From Molossus alvarezi (taxonomy: Eukaryota; Chordata; Mammalia; Chiroptera; Molossidae): a stretch of 64,000 nucleotides of DNA. This document shows positions 45,241 to 56,679 of this stretch, piece after piece (positions within the stretch are counted from its first letter, which is position 1; each line of letters starts with the position of its first letter). The position numbers and the translations under genes are program-made. Location of the stretch: the NCBI GenBank assembly GCA_037176705.1, contig CM073897.1, forward strand, positions 43,811,988-43,875,987, read 5' to 3'. The notes under the pieces were generated by a model. The model worked only from the letters and a program-made list of their open reading frames with translations. It had not been told where the DNA came from and ran no database searches.

Positions 45241-46140
45241 GCTGCAATGAAGTTTCACTGACTTACATTAAAATGCATATAATTAAAGTGTACACTTGAT
45301 GAGTACATCTGTATGTATACATGAAACCAACACCACACTCAAGATAATATATCTAGCACCTCCAAAGACTGAGTTTGCATTTTTATGTTATATAAATCTA
45401 ATAATACAGTATATCTGCTTTATTGTTTTTATTCCACTTGGCATAATTATTTTTGAAATTCATTCATGTAGTTATGTATACCAATACTTCAGTTCCTTTT
45501 ATTACTGATTAGTACTCCACTATATAGATATACCACAATTTGTTTATTTGTCCAAATACTGGTGGATATTTGTGTTATTTCCAATTTTTTTTGCTATCAC
45601 AAATAAAGCAGCTATGACCATTCATAAATAAATATTTTTATGGACATATCCTTTCATTAGTCTTGGGTAAAACGTTAGAAGAGGAATGGCTGTTCTGCAT
45701 GAAAGGTGAATGTTAAAAGTTTGTAAGACACTGTAAACTGTTTTCCTAAGCGACTGTATCATTTTAACATTCCCAACAGCAGTGTATGAATGTTTTTTGT
45801 TCTGCATCCTCACTGATATTTGGTATAACATCAGTCTTTTTAGTTGTTCTAGTAGGTGTGTAGTGGTATCTCATGGTGGTTTTAATTTGCATTTCCTTAA
45901 TGACTAATGTCATTGAGCATAGTTTCATGTGCTTATTTGTCATCCATCTATTTTCTTTGGTAGTGTGTTGAATCTTTGCCCATTTAAAAAATTGCTGTTT
46001 GCCTTATTATTGCATTGTAAGAGTTCTTTATATATTCTAAATGTAAGTCTTTTGTTGGATATATATTTTGCAAATATTTTCTCCAACTCTGTGACTTGCT
46101 TTCATTTTTTAAAGTGTCTTTTGAAGAACAAAAGTTTCTT

Positions 46141-46236
46141 TTTTTCTTCTTTGTACGTGCCCCTAGCAGAAACAGAACCTGGGACTCTCTGGTCCGCAAG
46201 CCGACGCTCCAATCCCTGAGCCAAACCGGCCAGGGC
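46141..46236 (-). mobile_element. Head-only VES SINE (tRNA-related part only)
   Basis: About 80 bp of the tRNA-like head ending GGGCACGTAC on the minus strand, followed directly by a short T/A tail. Bracketed by CAAAAGTTTCTT at 46129-46140 and 46238-46249. The core, CT-rich part and GTGAGGAT end are absent. Confidence 0.88.
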
Positions 46237-46837
46237 CAAAAGTTTCTTATTTTGATAAAGTTCAAGTTGTCAATATTTTCATTATAGTTTGCACTTTTGT
46301 GTCTATTTAATAACTCTTCGCTTAACCAAGCCTGTGAAGACTTATGCTATATTTTCTTCAAGAAGTATTATAATTTTAACTTTTACATTTAGGAGTATGA
46401 TTCATTTCTAGTAAATTTACATAAATTTAAGTTCATTTTTAAAAATAAGAGTATCAAGCTGTTCAGCACAATTTGAAAAGATTATCTTTTCCTCCACAGA
46501 ATTGCCTTAGAATGCTTATTTAAAATCAGGTCAGTATGGATGTGTGGGTCTATTTTAGGATGTGTCTATATTTAGATGTCCACATTGTCTTAATTAGTGT
46601 AGCACAGGGCAAAATAGGTAGTATAATTCCTCTAACTTTACTGTTCTTTTTCAAAAATGTTTTGGCCATTCTTGACCCTTTGCCTTCCCATGTAAATTCC
46701 AGAATCAGTTTCTCAATTTTTACCAAAAAGCCTGCAGAGATTGTGTGATTGCACTGACCTTATAGAACAGTTTGGGGAAGAATTCACACCTTAACAATAT
46801 TCAGCTTTCTATCCAAAAAAATGGTACATCTCTCCCT

Positions 46838-47078
46838 TTCTTTTTTTATACTCACCCGAGGACATTTTTTTGTTCAGACAGAGGGGGAGGGAGAGAGAGA
46901 AAGAGAGAGAGAGAGAAACATCAATGTGAAAGGGACACATCGAGTGGCTGCCACCCACATGACCAACCAGGGCTAGGGACAAACCGCAACCGAGATACGT
47001 GACCTTAGCGGGAACCGAACCCGGGTCTCTCTGGACCACAGGCCGACACTCTAACCGCTGAGCCAAACCGGCCAGGGC
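46838..47078 (-). mobile_element. VES SINE, type A
   Basis: Near-consensus, end ACTCACCCGAGGACATTT. Inserted in the old L1, with CATTTCTTT/CCCTTTCTTT-like flanks. Confidence 0.92.
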
Positions 47079-47456
47079 CATTTCTTTAGGTCTTTAATTT
47101 CTCTCAGCAAAAACAAAAACAAAAACCCTATCATCATAATTTCCAATATACAAGTTTGCATATATTTGCTAAATTTAACCCCAAAACATTTGACATTTTT
47201 TTATGCTATTGCAAATTGTATTTTTGAACATTTTACTTTCCAATTATTTTGTGCTAGTACATAAAAATAAGATTTTTGAACACTGACTTGAATCTTATGA
47301 CCCGGCTGGATTTCACATATTGATTCTAGTTTTTTGGTACATGTGATATTTTCTGTACATGATCATGTCCTTTGCAAATACTATGCTGTATATAGGACTT
47401 CCACCAGTATAATGTTGAACAGAAGTGGTGATAATATATATCCTTGTTTTATTCTT

Positions 47457-47655
47457 TAAAAAAATTTTTTTAAATTATCACCTGAGGATATGTTTTTATG
47501 GATTTTAGAGAAACATCAATCAGTTGCCTCCACTACATGCCCCGACTGGGGATGGAACCCATAATCCAGGTATGTGTTGACTGAGAATTGAACCCTCTCA
47601 ACCTTTTGGTGTACAGGATGGTGCTCCAACCAACCGAGCCACCCAGCCAGGGCTG
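47457..47655 (-). mobile_element. Older VES-type SINE
   Basis: Target duplication CTTGTTTTATTCTT at about 47442-47455 and 47655-47669. Inserted in old L1. Confidence 0.9.
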
Positions 47656-47785
47656 CTTGTTTTATTCTTGATTTTAAAGAGAAAAATTTTAAACCTTGCA
47701 TAACTAAGTGTATTAGATACCATAGTTTATAGCTTAGGTAAGTTCTCTTCTGTTACTAGTTTATAAAGGGTTTTATTTTGTTTAT

Positions 47786-48025
47786 TTTTTTAATTTTTAT
47801 TTTTTTATCCTCACCCGAGGACATTTTTCGATATTTTGTTCAGATAGAGTGGAAGGGTGAGAGAAACATCGACGTGAAAGAAACACATTGAGTGGTTGCC
47901 ACCCAAACGACCCAACCAGGGCCGGGGACAAACTGTAACCGAGGTATGCGCCCTTAGCGGGAACCGAACCTGGGTCTCTCCAGACTGCAGGCCGATGCTC
48001 TAACCACTGAGCAAACCAGCCAGGG
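47786..48025 (-). mobile_element. VES SINE, type A
   Basis: End TCCTCACCCGAGGACATTTTTCG, ATTTTGTTTA target repeat on both sides. Confidence 0.92.
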
Positions 48026-48170
48026 ATTATTTTGTTTAGTTTTAAAATAATAGCTGTTGAATTATATAAAATAGTTTCTCTAAATCTATTGTTATCATGT
48101 AGATTTTTTTGACAATAGATTTTCTCAAATATTTTATTTTAATAATAACTATTTGTATATAAATGAATGA

Positions 48171-48893
48171 AAACGTTTTTTAAAAATCATAAGGAAAGGA
48201 CAAGTCTGACTGTTTGATGAAGGTTCTCAGAGAAAGTGAGGTTAAGAGAATCATAATCTGTCTTCAACTTGTTTCATTATCATAGCCCCATTTGAGGGAG
48301 GCAAGAATGAGCTCCAGGAAACAAGGCTTAACACTGTGAAAGCATCTGGCAGGCTTATAGTGTGGACGAGTGCTGAGATGTGACAAGAGCATGATCAGTA
48401 AGAGCCAGGTACTATTTCTGCTTCTAAGCTTACTTACCAGGACCAATGTCCAGCTCTCAGCAAGTTTAAAGCAAAATTCTTCTGTGGGGTGAAATACATG
48501 TCTAGTTATCCAGGTAGCAGGGTACGTAGGAGAGAGCAAGAACTTCATCAACACATGGACCATGCAAGCTAAGTACTGATATGATTCTGGGGACAGACTA
48601 CAATATATTACTAGATACAAGAGCATATATAATACAAAAGGCCCTCAACATCTGTCTGGAGTCACACTGCTTCATGCTGGACTGGCTGCCCGCTTAGTAT
48701 GTAGCTACCATCTGAGAAATCCTTTCCTTCACCTTCACATTTACCTTGCAAACTTGCCTTCATTTCTCGTATGTCATGTCTTCCCTTTTTCTGGTTTAGT
48801 CTCTCATTTTGCTCAAACACATCCTCCAAGAGGTTCCTGAGCAATAGTTTATGGGATATACTTTTTTGAGAATTTGAATGTATGAAAATGTAT
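48171..48893. other. Unique intronic segment
   Basis: No repeat recognised. The 120-codon minus-strand open frame (48626-48264) has no domain I know and no clear splice pattern. Confidence 0.35.
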
Positions 48894-49266
48894 TTTGTCC
48901 CCATATATTTTTTTAAAATCTTTATTGTTGAATGTAGAATGTATTACAGATGTTCCTCTTTTTTCCCCCATTGACCCACTCCTCCCCACTCCCGCCCCGT
49001 TCCTGCCTTTTCCCACACTATTGTCTGTGTCCATTGGTTATGCATATAAGTTCTTTGGTTTATTTCTTCCCACCCCACAACCCCTTTCCCTTTGAGGTTT
49101 GTCAGTCTAGCAATGAATTTGTACTTCTTAGTCCCTTCACCTTTTTCATCCATTCCCCCAAACCCCCTCCCATCTGGCAACCAACAAAATATTCTCTGTA
49201 TCTATGAGAATGTTTCTGTTCTACCTGTTCATTTTGTTTGTAGATTCCATTGTTGATAGATATGTA

Positions 49267-50240
49267 TCCATTGCCATTTTGTTTGTTCATATATTTTATC
49301 TTTTTCTTCAAAAAGACCCTTCATCATTTCATAAATAACGGTTTGGTGGTGATGAACTCCTTTAACTTTTTCTTCTCTGGGAAAGTCTTTATATGTCCAT
49401 CGATTCTAAATGACAGCTTTGCAGGATAGAGTAATCTTGGTTGTAGGTTCTTGCTTTTCATCACTCTGAATATTTCTTGCCACTCCCTTCTGGCCTGCAA
49501 AGTTTCTTTTGAGAAATCAGCTGACAGCCTTATGGGAACTCCCTTGTAGGTAACTACCTGCTTTTGTCTTGCTGCTTTTAAGATTCTCTTTGTCTTGAAC
49601 CTTTTCCATTTTGATGATGATGTGTCTCGGTGTGGGCCTCTTGGGGTTCATCTTATTTGGGACTCTCTGTGCTTGCCGGACTTGTATGTCTGTTTCCTTC
49701 ACCAAGTTAGGAAAGTTTTCTGCAATTATTGTTTCAAACAGGTTTTCAATTTCTTGTTCTCTCTCTTTTCCTTCTGGCACCCCCAAGATGCGAATGTTGG
49801 CACGCTTGAAGTTGTCCCAGAGGCTCCTTACACAATCCTCAATTTTTTGGATTCTTTTTTCTTTTTGCTGTTCTGATTGGGTGTTTTTTGCTTCCTTATA
49901 TTCCAAATTGATGGTTTGCTTCTTGGATTTACGTACTCTACTATTGAATCTGTGCAAATTATTCTTTATTTCAGTTAATGACTCCTTCATTTCTGACTGT
50001 GCATCCATCATTTCTGACTGGTCCTTTTTTATGCTCTTGAGGCCCTCACTAAGTTCGCTGATGTTCTCACTAAGTTCTTTCAGCATCCTTATAAGCAGTA
50101 TTTTGAACTCAGCATGTTAGGTTGCTTATCTCCATTTCGCTTAGTTCTTTTCTTGGGGTTGTGGTCTGTTCTTTCTTTTGGGACCTGTTTCTTTGTCTCC
50201 TCAGTTTGGCTGCCTCCCTGTGTTTGTTTCTGTGTATTAC
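49267..50240 (-). pseudogene. HAL1 ORF1 remnant (start and stop codons lost)
   Basis: The frame is open for 189 codons (50086-49517) and encodes a coiled coil, then NIRILGVPEGKEREQEIENL and TPRHIIIKMEKVQDKE. The ATG seen in the copy at 12 is ATA here and its TGA is TGG. Frameshifts lie at about 49540 and near 50090. The region LKELSENISELSEG shows a short in-frame duplication of the ELSE heptad. Confidence 0.9.
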
Positions 50241-51037
50241 TTAATGAGCGGTATGGGGCTAGCTGAGACCAGATGCTGATTGTTTGAAAGAATTTAGGAA
50301 AAACCTGAAGCAGGATCCAAGACAGGCCAATCCTATGGTTAAGCAAGTGGCAACAGCTTGGGTGGGCCTGAAAGTTGGGTGGGGTAGGGCGGGGCCTCAG
50401 GGAGTCACCAGGGCGGGGCTACCAGTGTGAGCCAGGTTGCTGGAGTCCCAGATACGGCCACTGTCTGCCGCCCCAGGGAAGAGCTCACCAAAGAATCAAT
50501 GGCCTATGACAGCATGTTTGTCCCGGAGAAAGTCCCCTCTCCTGCCCTCGCTCTAGGGCCAAACAGCTCAGTTCTTCCCTGTATGTCTCTGGTGCCCCTC
50601 GAGGTGCCTCCCCTCCAAGCTTAGTGGGAGAGAGTCAGATAAGTCCAAGCACAGGCCCTTTAAGGAGCTGCCTGGGGCTCCAGCTGCTTCAGCTTCCCGG
50701 AGCTCAGTTCCTGATGGTTTTTCCCGACAGAAATTATGGGGACTTCTCTGCCTGGCACTGGGACCCTGAGCAGGGCACCTGGTGTGGGTCAGGGACCCCT
50801 CAGTCCTCAGGAAGGACCTTCCCAGCCGAGGTGTCCTCCTGATTTTATCTGCCACACGTGGGTGTGGGACCAGCCCGTTGCGCTGCCGCCCCTCCTATCA
50901 GTCTGGATGTGGCTGCTTCTTTAATTCCGTAGTTGTAGGACCTCCATTCAGCTTGATTTCAGGCGGTTTTGGATGGTTGTTTTATAGTTTAGTTGTAACT
51001 TTGATGTGGTTGTGGGAGTACGCGATACCGCGTTTAC

Positions 51038-51056
51038 CTACACCGCCATCTTGACC
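51038..51056 (-). promoter_or_regulatory. YY1-like site at the HAL1 5' end
   Basis: The minus strand reads GTCAAGATGGCGGTG within 10-25 nt of the element's first base. CAAGATGGC is the YY1 motif known at the start of the human L1 5'UTR, where it sets the transcription start. Function here is inference by analogy. Confidence 0.6.
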
Positions 51057-51076
51057 GGAAGTCTTTGTCCCCATAT

Positions 51077-52096
51077 TTTATTGATAGTGTGGCTGGCTAT
51101 AGAATTCTAGACTATAATTCTATAATTCTAGCTTCCAGTTTTGCTTTGTTAAGTCCAAAGCCATTCTGATTCCTGATACTTTGTATGTATATCTGCCTAC
51201 TAACTGTATAAACTTGTGGAATCTTCCTTATGTAGAATTCTGAAACTGACATGGGTATATTTCCATCCATTGGGCTGAAGAGCCAAAGGGTTCTTTTGAT
51301 TTAATAACTCATGTCTTTCCATTATAGGATATTTTCTTGAGTTATTTTGTTGATGATTTCATCCCTTCCATTTTCTCTGCAGCTACCCACCCCCTTATAT
51401 TGGTAATTCTATTCTGGCCCAGTAATATTTCTACAGAATCCCTTATATTCATTTCTTTCTCATCATCCTGATGGCCCCCAGGGTGTGTAGATTTATCACT
51501 TTGCTTGTCCTTTCCAGAGTGAAGCCCATGGACTTAAGGAAACACCTCATTGTCTCTCTACAGCACTGGTGGTGAGTGAGCCTAAGGGTCCTGAGGTCTT
51601 GCGCTGTTTTGTTTACTCTGGACCATACCATGGGTTTAAGGCCTGTCCTGTGGTGGCTGCTTGCTGGTAAATGGGTGCATGGGATGATGGACAATAATAC
51701 AATCACAATGTGTGTTCAGGAGAAGGGATTCCAGTGGCTTCTTCAGCTGTATCTTTCAAACCCTTCACTTCAGTTTTTCATTTTATATTTTTAATATTGG
51801 GGGGTGGGCAGGGATTCTCTGACTGTTCCTTTTTTTATAGCATCCTATTCTTGATACAGTATATTTCTAGAACTATTAATGAATTAATATTTGTTCTTGT
51901 TTTGTGATTTTTCAAGTTTTTTTCTTCATGTATAAGTTGTTTTCTCTATGCTGATTTCCTCCCCTTATTACTTGTTTTGGCCTGTCTTTCATATTGGATG
52001 CATTCATTATATGTCTGACACAGTTTCCTCCTTCTTAAGAGTAGGAAACTAAAATGATGATAACAAGCTCTAAGCATATGGTTGAGGCCTTTATTT
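51077..52096. other. Intronic sequence, partly old L1-like
   Basis: No exon signal. Contains TTCTAGACTATAATTCTATAATTCTAG (51104), a local palindrome. Antisense L1-like vocabulary is scattered through it. Confidence 0.35.
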
Positions 52097-52520
52097 AAAA
52101 AAATTTTTTTCCCCTGTATTGATTTGAGAGAGGAAGGGAGAGGGAGATAAAAACATCGATGAGAGCTCAGCCAGTATGGCTCAGTGGTTGAGCATCGACC
52201 TGTGCACCAAGAGATTGTTGGTTTGATTCCTGGTCAAGGCACATGCCCAGGTTGTGGGCTAAATCCCCAGTGGGGCACATGCAGGAGGTGGCCAATCGAT
52301 GTTCTTATCTCTATCTCCCTCACACTTCCTTTCTCTCTAAAATCAATAAAGGAAAAAAAAGATTAAAACAAAAAAGAAAAAGAAACATTGATGAGAGAGA
52401 ACATCGACTGGCTGCCTCCCGCATGCCTCCCACTGGGGATTGGGCCCACAACCTGGGCATGTGCCCTGACTGGGAATCGAACAGGCAACCTCTTGGTGCA
52501 TGGGTCGACGCTGGTTGAGC
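52097..52520 (-). mobile_element. VES SINE, type B, split by an inverted SINE
   Basis: Tail part 52097-52164 and body 52382-52520 belong to one minus-strand element. They are rejoined at the repeated AAACATCGATGAGAG/AAACATTGATGAGAG. GAGGCCTTTA/GAGCCCTTTA flank the whole. Confidence 0.9.
52165..52381 (+). mobile_element. VES SINE, type B, nested in inverted orientation
   Basis: Head CTCAGCCAGTATGGCTCAGTGG, end AAAATCAATAAAGG plus an A-rich tail. It inserted into the minus-strand copy and duplicated about 15 bp of it. Confidence 0.92.
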
Positions 52521-52529
52521 CCTTTAGAT

Positions 52530-55500
52530 TAGTATCCATCACCGTAGGGTTATTTTGCTGGATCAGTTGTTAGGAAATCCCTAATATTAGTATCTTCAAG
52601 TCTTTCAAGCTACTCAAATTCCCTCTTCCAATTTACTGCCTATAAGTCTTTGCACTAAGCATTCAAAATGCTTAAGGTCACCCAATTTCCCTGATTTCAG
52701 TAAGGTATTCACATGCTCAATTGTGCCTGGTAATCTCCAATCTAGAGACATTGTTCATCCTTTCCAGGGAATAAACCCCTAGACTTTTGCAGTTATTTAG
52801 TGGTACTGAGTAGGTGAAAGGGATCTAATTATTTAATAATTTCTTTAAGCTTTTAAACAATCCTCGTTTAGATTCCTCCTCCATCTCCTTTCCAAACTGC
52901 CTGTCGCTGTTAATGCCTGATACCTGAGAAAAATTCTCTAAAAAAATTGGAGGTTCTTGGCTTAGTATTTGGCTTTCTTGGGTTAGTTAAAGCAGTTAGC
53001 AGTAATCTATCTACTTTCCAGCTTCTGCCTTTATTGGTTCCATGCTTTATTTCTCCTTGGCTTTATTCTCTTGACCTACTTTCTAATTATTGAAGTTGGA
53101 TGCTTAGTTCATTATTTATTATTTGCCAGTTTCTCTAGTTCTAATGTAAACAAAGCTAAAAGTTTCCCTCTAAGAACTACTTTAGCTATATCCTACCTAC
53201 TTTGATTTTGTAGCATTTTCATTATGGTTCCGTTCTAAGTGTTTCAATATTTCTATTATTATATCTTTTTTTACTTGTATTTAAAGTGTGGTTTTACGTT
53301 TCTAAATATATGGGCTCTTTGACTAACCCTGTATTAACTAATTGTACTATAGTCAGAACATGTTATGAATGATACCAATTCTTTAAAGTTTGTTTAACCT
53401 TGTTTTTTTGTTTGTTTTTTATCCTCACCCAAGGACATTTTTCCATTTTTTATTCAGCTAGAGCAGGAGGGAGAAAGAGGAAGAGAGAAACATAGACGTG
53501 AAGGAACACATCAAGTGGCTGCCACCTGCACGACCCAACCAGGGCCAGGGACAAACTGCAACTGAGATACATGCCCTTAGTAGGAACCAAACCCGGGTCT
53601 CTCTGGACCACAGGCCAACGCTCTAACCGCTGAGCCATACCGGCCAGGGCTAACCTTGTTTTAAAGCTAATATCTAGTATGTTTAATAATCACTCCATGC
53701 ATGCTTCTGAAGACCATGCATTCTTTAATTGTTGAGTGTATTAGATCATTATTTTATTTTATAACTCAAATTTTATCTATATTCTTGTTTATATTTTTTA
53801 GTCTGAGTTACTGTGTTGAAATATCTCAGCATGATGAAGCATTTATCTATTTCTCTTTTTTAAAATTCTGTTTTTGCTTAAAAATTTCCATAGAAATTCA
53901 AGATTGCCACTTTTTTCTAGTAAACTGAATCTTTTAATAATGTAGTGAACACATTTGTCTTAAATAATGCCTTAAATATGTTTTGCCTTTTATTAAAATG
54001 GTTAGTCCTTTTAGTCAATATTTATGTAGTATATACTTTTAATATCCTCCTTTAAAATTACTGTGTGTTTATGTTTTAACCATGTGTCTTATGAATAGCA
54101 CATTGCTGAATATATTTTCCTGTTTGACGGTCTTTATATTTTAATTGCTTAGCTGTGTCCATTTATATTTACTATGATTACTAATATATTTTGAATTATT
54201 TCTACTCCTTTATTTTCTGTTTTATATTTATCTTGACTTTTCTTTGCTTCCATTCTCTCCTCCTGATTTCTTTTGGATTAGTTTTCATAATCCCATTTAA
54301 ATCCTTCATGGTTTTAAAAGTTATTGTAAAATCAATTACTTTTTAGTGGTTACCAAAAATGCATACATAAAATCTAAAATTAGTCACTGTAATTAAAAAC
54401 AAACAAACAAACTTAGGAACTATGTAACTAAGATTATCCTCTTATATCTTGCATGTTATTATGTCCACTGTTTTAGTTCCATTTTTAAAATATTTCTAAC
54501 TGGATATTATTTTAAACAGTCACAAATTTTGTTAAGATAGTCCAATAGGTTACTATTTTTTCTTTCTTTCACTGTTCTTTCTAGCATCTCAGCTCTTCTT
54601 CCTAAAAAAAAAAAAAAAAATCTTTTAAAAGTTCTTTTAGTGAGGTGTATTAGTAAACTTTCTCCATTTTTGTTTGCTCCAAAACGTCTTTATTTTACCC
54701 TTGCTCTTAAAAGATAGTTAAGTATACAATTAAGTTGATGATTATTTCTCTCAGCACTTTGAAGATAACCGTCACCTGTGTTTTGGTTTCCATTATTGCT
54801 GTTGATAAGTCTGCAGACTATTTATCATTCCTTTGTTGATAATATGTCTTTTATCTTTGGATGTTTTTAAGATCTTTGACTTTGTATTTCAGCAATTTCA
54901 GTATGCTTTTTCAGAATTCAACTGTAGATACTATCTCTATCTAAAGCAGAAAAGAATGTAGTACTTTCAATTCTAATAGAAATGTAGAGTGAGTAAGATT
55001 TAGGTTGTCCAGGAATAATTTATGAACATGAGCACAGAATTATCTTGCCAAGGAACTTTTTTCGTTTTTGCACTTAGGAAGGTGGAGAATTGAGAAGCCT
55101 CTGGACCAAATATTGCATCCAACATCATACCATTTTAGCTTTAGTTCACAGATCAAGAAGGTGCCACCACACCTGTCTGTTCCAGAGCCATAATATGCTC
55201 ACCTTAGATACACAACAGTAAATGAATGCTTTACATACTACCACTTCTCTCCCCCAACTTGACTTGGTTCTGAATTCCATTCTCATGTGAATACATGTAA
55301 TTGGTAGAACCTGAATGTACTGAGAACCTTACCTGCAAAGGAAATATGGGAAATAAAGCTTTTAGTTTTTTAGCATCTACATTATAGGAAGGTACATTTG
55401 AAGGAAGCTGGAATCTATCACATCTGCCATACCTGAGAAAGATTTCCTTTCAGTTATCCAGCTTGGGAATTTTTAAAGGTGAAAAGTCATGTCTTTTGTT

Positions 55501-56250
55501 AATCCTAGAAATTTCTCATCTATTATCTCTTGGAATATCTCCCCCCCACTCACCCTGCATTTTTGCTATTCTCTCCCTTTGGAACTACAATTAGAGGTGT
55601 TGAGCTCTGTCACTTGCCTTCCAATTTAATTAATTGTCTATTCAACTCTGTCTAATCTACTCATAACTTATCCATTGAGTTTTTTATTTCAATAATTTTT
55701 TTAAATGTCAGAAGTTCTTTAATTCTTTTTCAAATCTGGATTTTCATTTTTGATAATCTACTGTTCCTTGGTCACCTTTTCATTTTACCTTTTATTTCAT
55801 TAAATATTTTTAAAATACTCTTTTATATTTCAGCATCTGATTTAGGGGGTTTATTTATGCTATTATCTGTTTTCCTATGACTTTTGCTTATGGTAACTTA
55901 TTTTCTCCTCTGGATTTGGAATTATTCACTGTGCACACATGTTTGACTGCCAATTTGTTAAAATCCTGGCTTTGTGTCTACATGTGTGTGTAGTGGTGGG
56001 GAACCAGTTCCAACTGCCCATCTGAACATACCAAAAGCTTTGTCTTCTATCTCTCTTGAAGCTATTCAAACCTAAGACTTTGATTTCCTGGTATCTGCAA
56101 TACCTTCAAATTGATCATGATCTCAGAACTCATTTGTCAGTGTACTTTGTAGCTCCTGTGAATTTGATGCTCTGGAATTTTCTTTACATTCTTTTGAGCT
56201 TAGCTATACATTTAAAAGGATGTTTGTTATAATTTACCCAGAATTTCTAG
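52530..56250 (-). mobile_element. Old L1 relics (ORF2/ORF1 region), degenerate
   Basis: Antisense L1 text is recognisable at 53090-53400 (TTCCCTCTAAGAACTACTTTAGC, GTACTATAGTCAGAACATG), 54640-54930 (CTCCAAAACGTCTTTATTTTACCC, CTGTTGATAAGTCTGCAG) and 55500-55960 (ATCTCTTGGAATATCTCC). No open frame is kept. Parts between them, for example 54960-55440, look unique. Confidence 0.6.
53408..53649 (-). mobile_element. VES SINE, type A
   Basis: Target duplication TAACCTTGTTTT on both sides. Inserted in the old L1. Confidence 0.93.
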
Positions 56251-56349
56251 ATGTTTTGTTACAGGAGAGATTTTCAGATATCTTGTCAAACACATTAAAA
56301 GAAACAAAAGTTTTAGAGTTTCAATTTGACTTTAAAAATATTTACTACT

Positions 56350-56500
56350 AAATATTATTCTGAGTTCCAGTGGTTACCAAGATAAATAAAACTTCAAGAA
56401 ACTTACAATGTAGTTGGGCAGACAGATAAGTAAACAATAAACAGTACTAAATGAAATAATCACCAAATGGAGATATAAGAAAGAAGCTGTGACAAGGTAG
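56350..56500. repeat. Old L2-like relic
   Basis: AAACTTCAAGAAACTTACAATGTAGTTGGGCAGACAGATAAGTAAACAATAAAC fits the pattern of ancient mammalian LINE relics. Confidence 0.5.
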
Positions 56501-56679
56501 ATGGAAGAAAGATGTTTTTATTTCATAGGATTTACATGGTCACATATTTTTTATAGATTTGTCATTTGTGTTTCTAAAAGTACTGGTGTCTTATGAGACT
56601 TGATTTTAGGCAAGGACTGTTTATTTGTTTACTTGTTTGTTTTTTGTTTTTGTTTCTTTACATTTCCCCAAGGTGCCTA

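Larger units (their letters stand above)
45195..48170 (-). mobile_element. Old L1 (ORF2 3' two-thirds and 3'UTR), degenerate
   Basis: Antisense L1 text runs continuously: 3'UTR (TGTACACTTGATGAGTACA), the C-terminal ORF2 region (CATTCCCAACAGCAGTGTATGA, AGTGGTATCTCATGGTGGTTTTAATTTGC), up to the reverse-transcriptase region (ATAATGTTGAACAGAAGTGGTGATAA at 47411). Four SINEs interrupt it. No long open frame remains. Confidence 0.85.
48907..51063 (-). mobile_element. Full-length HAL1 with target-site duplications
   Basis: The 13-bp direct repeat TTTGTCCCCATAT (48894-48906 and 51064-51076) flanks a 2157-bp element. Minus-strand order: 5' end GACTTCCGGTCAAGATGGCG, a GC-rich 5'UTR of about 820 bp (50241-51063), an ORF1 remnant (about 49267-50240), the 3'UTR (48930-49266) and a tail. 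No ORF2 is present. This copy defines the complete short form of the family. Confidence 0.93.
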
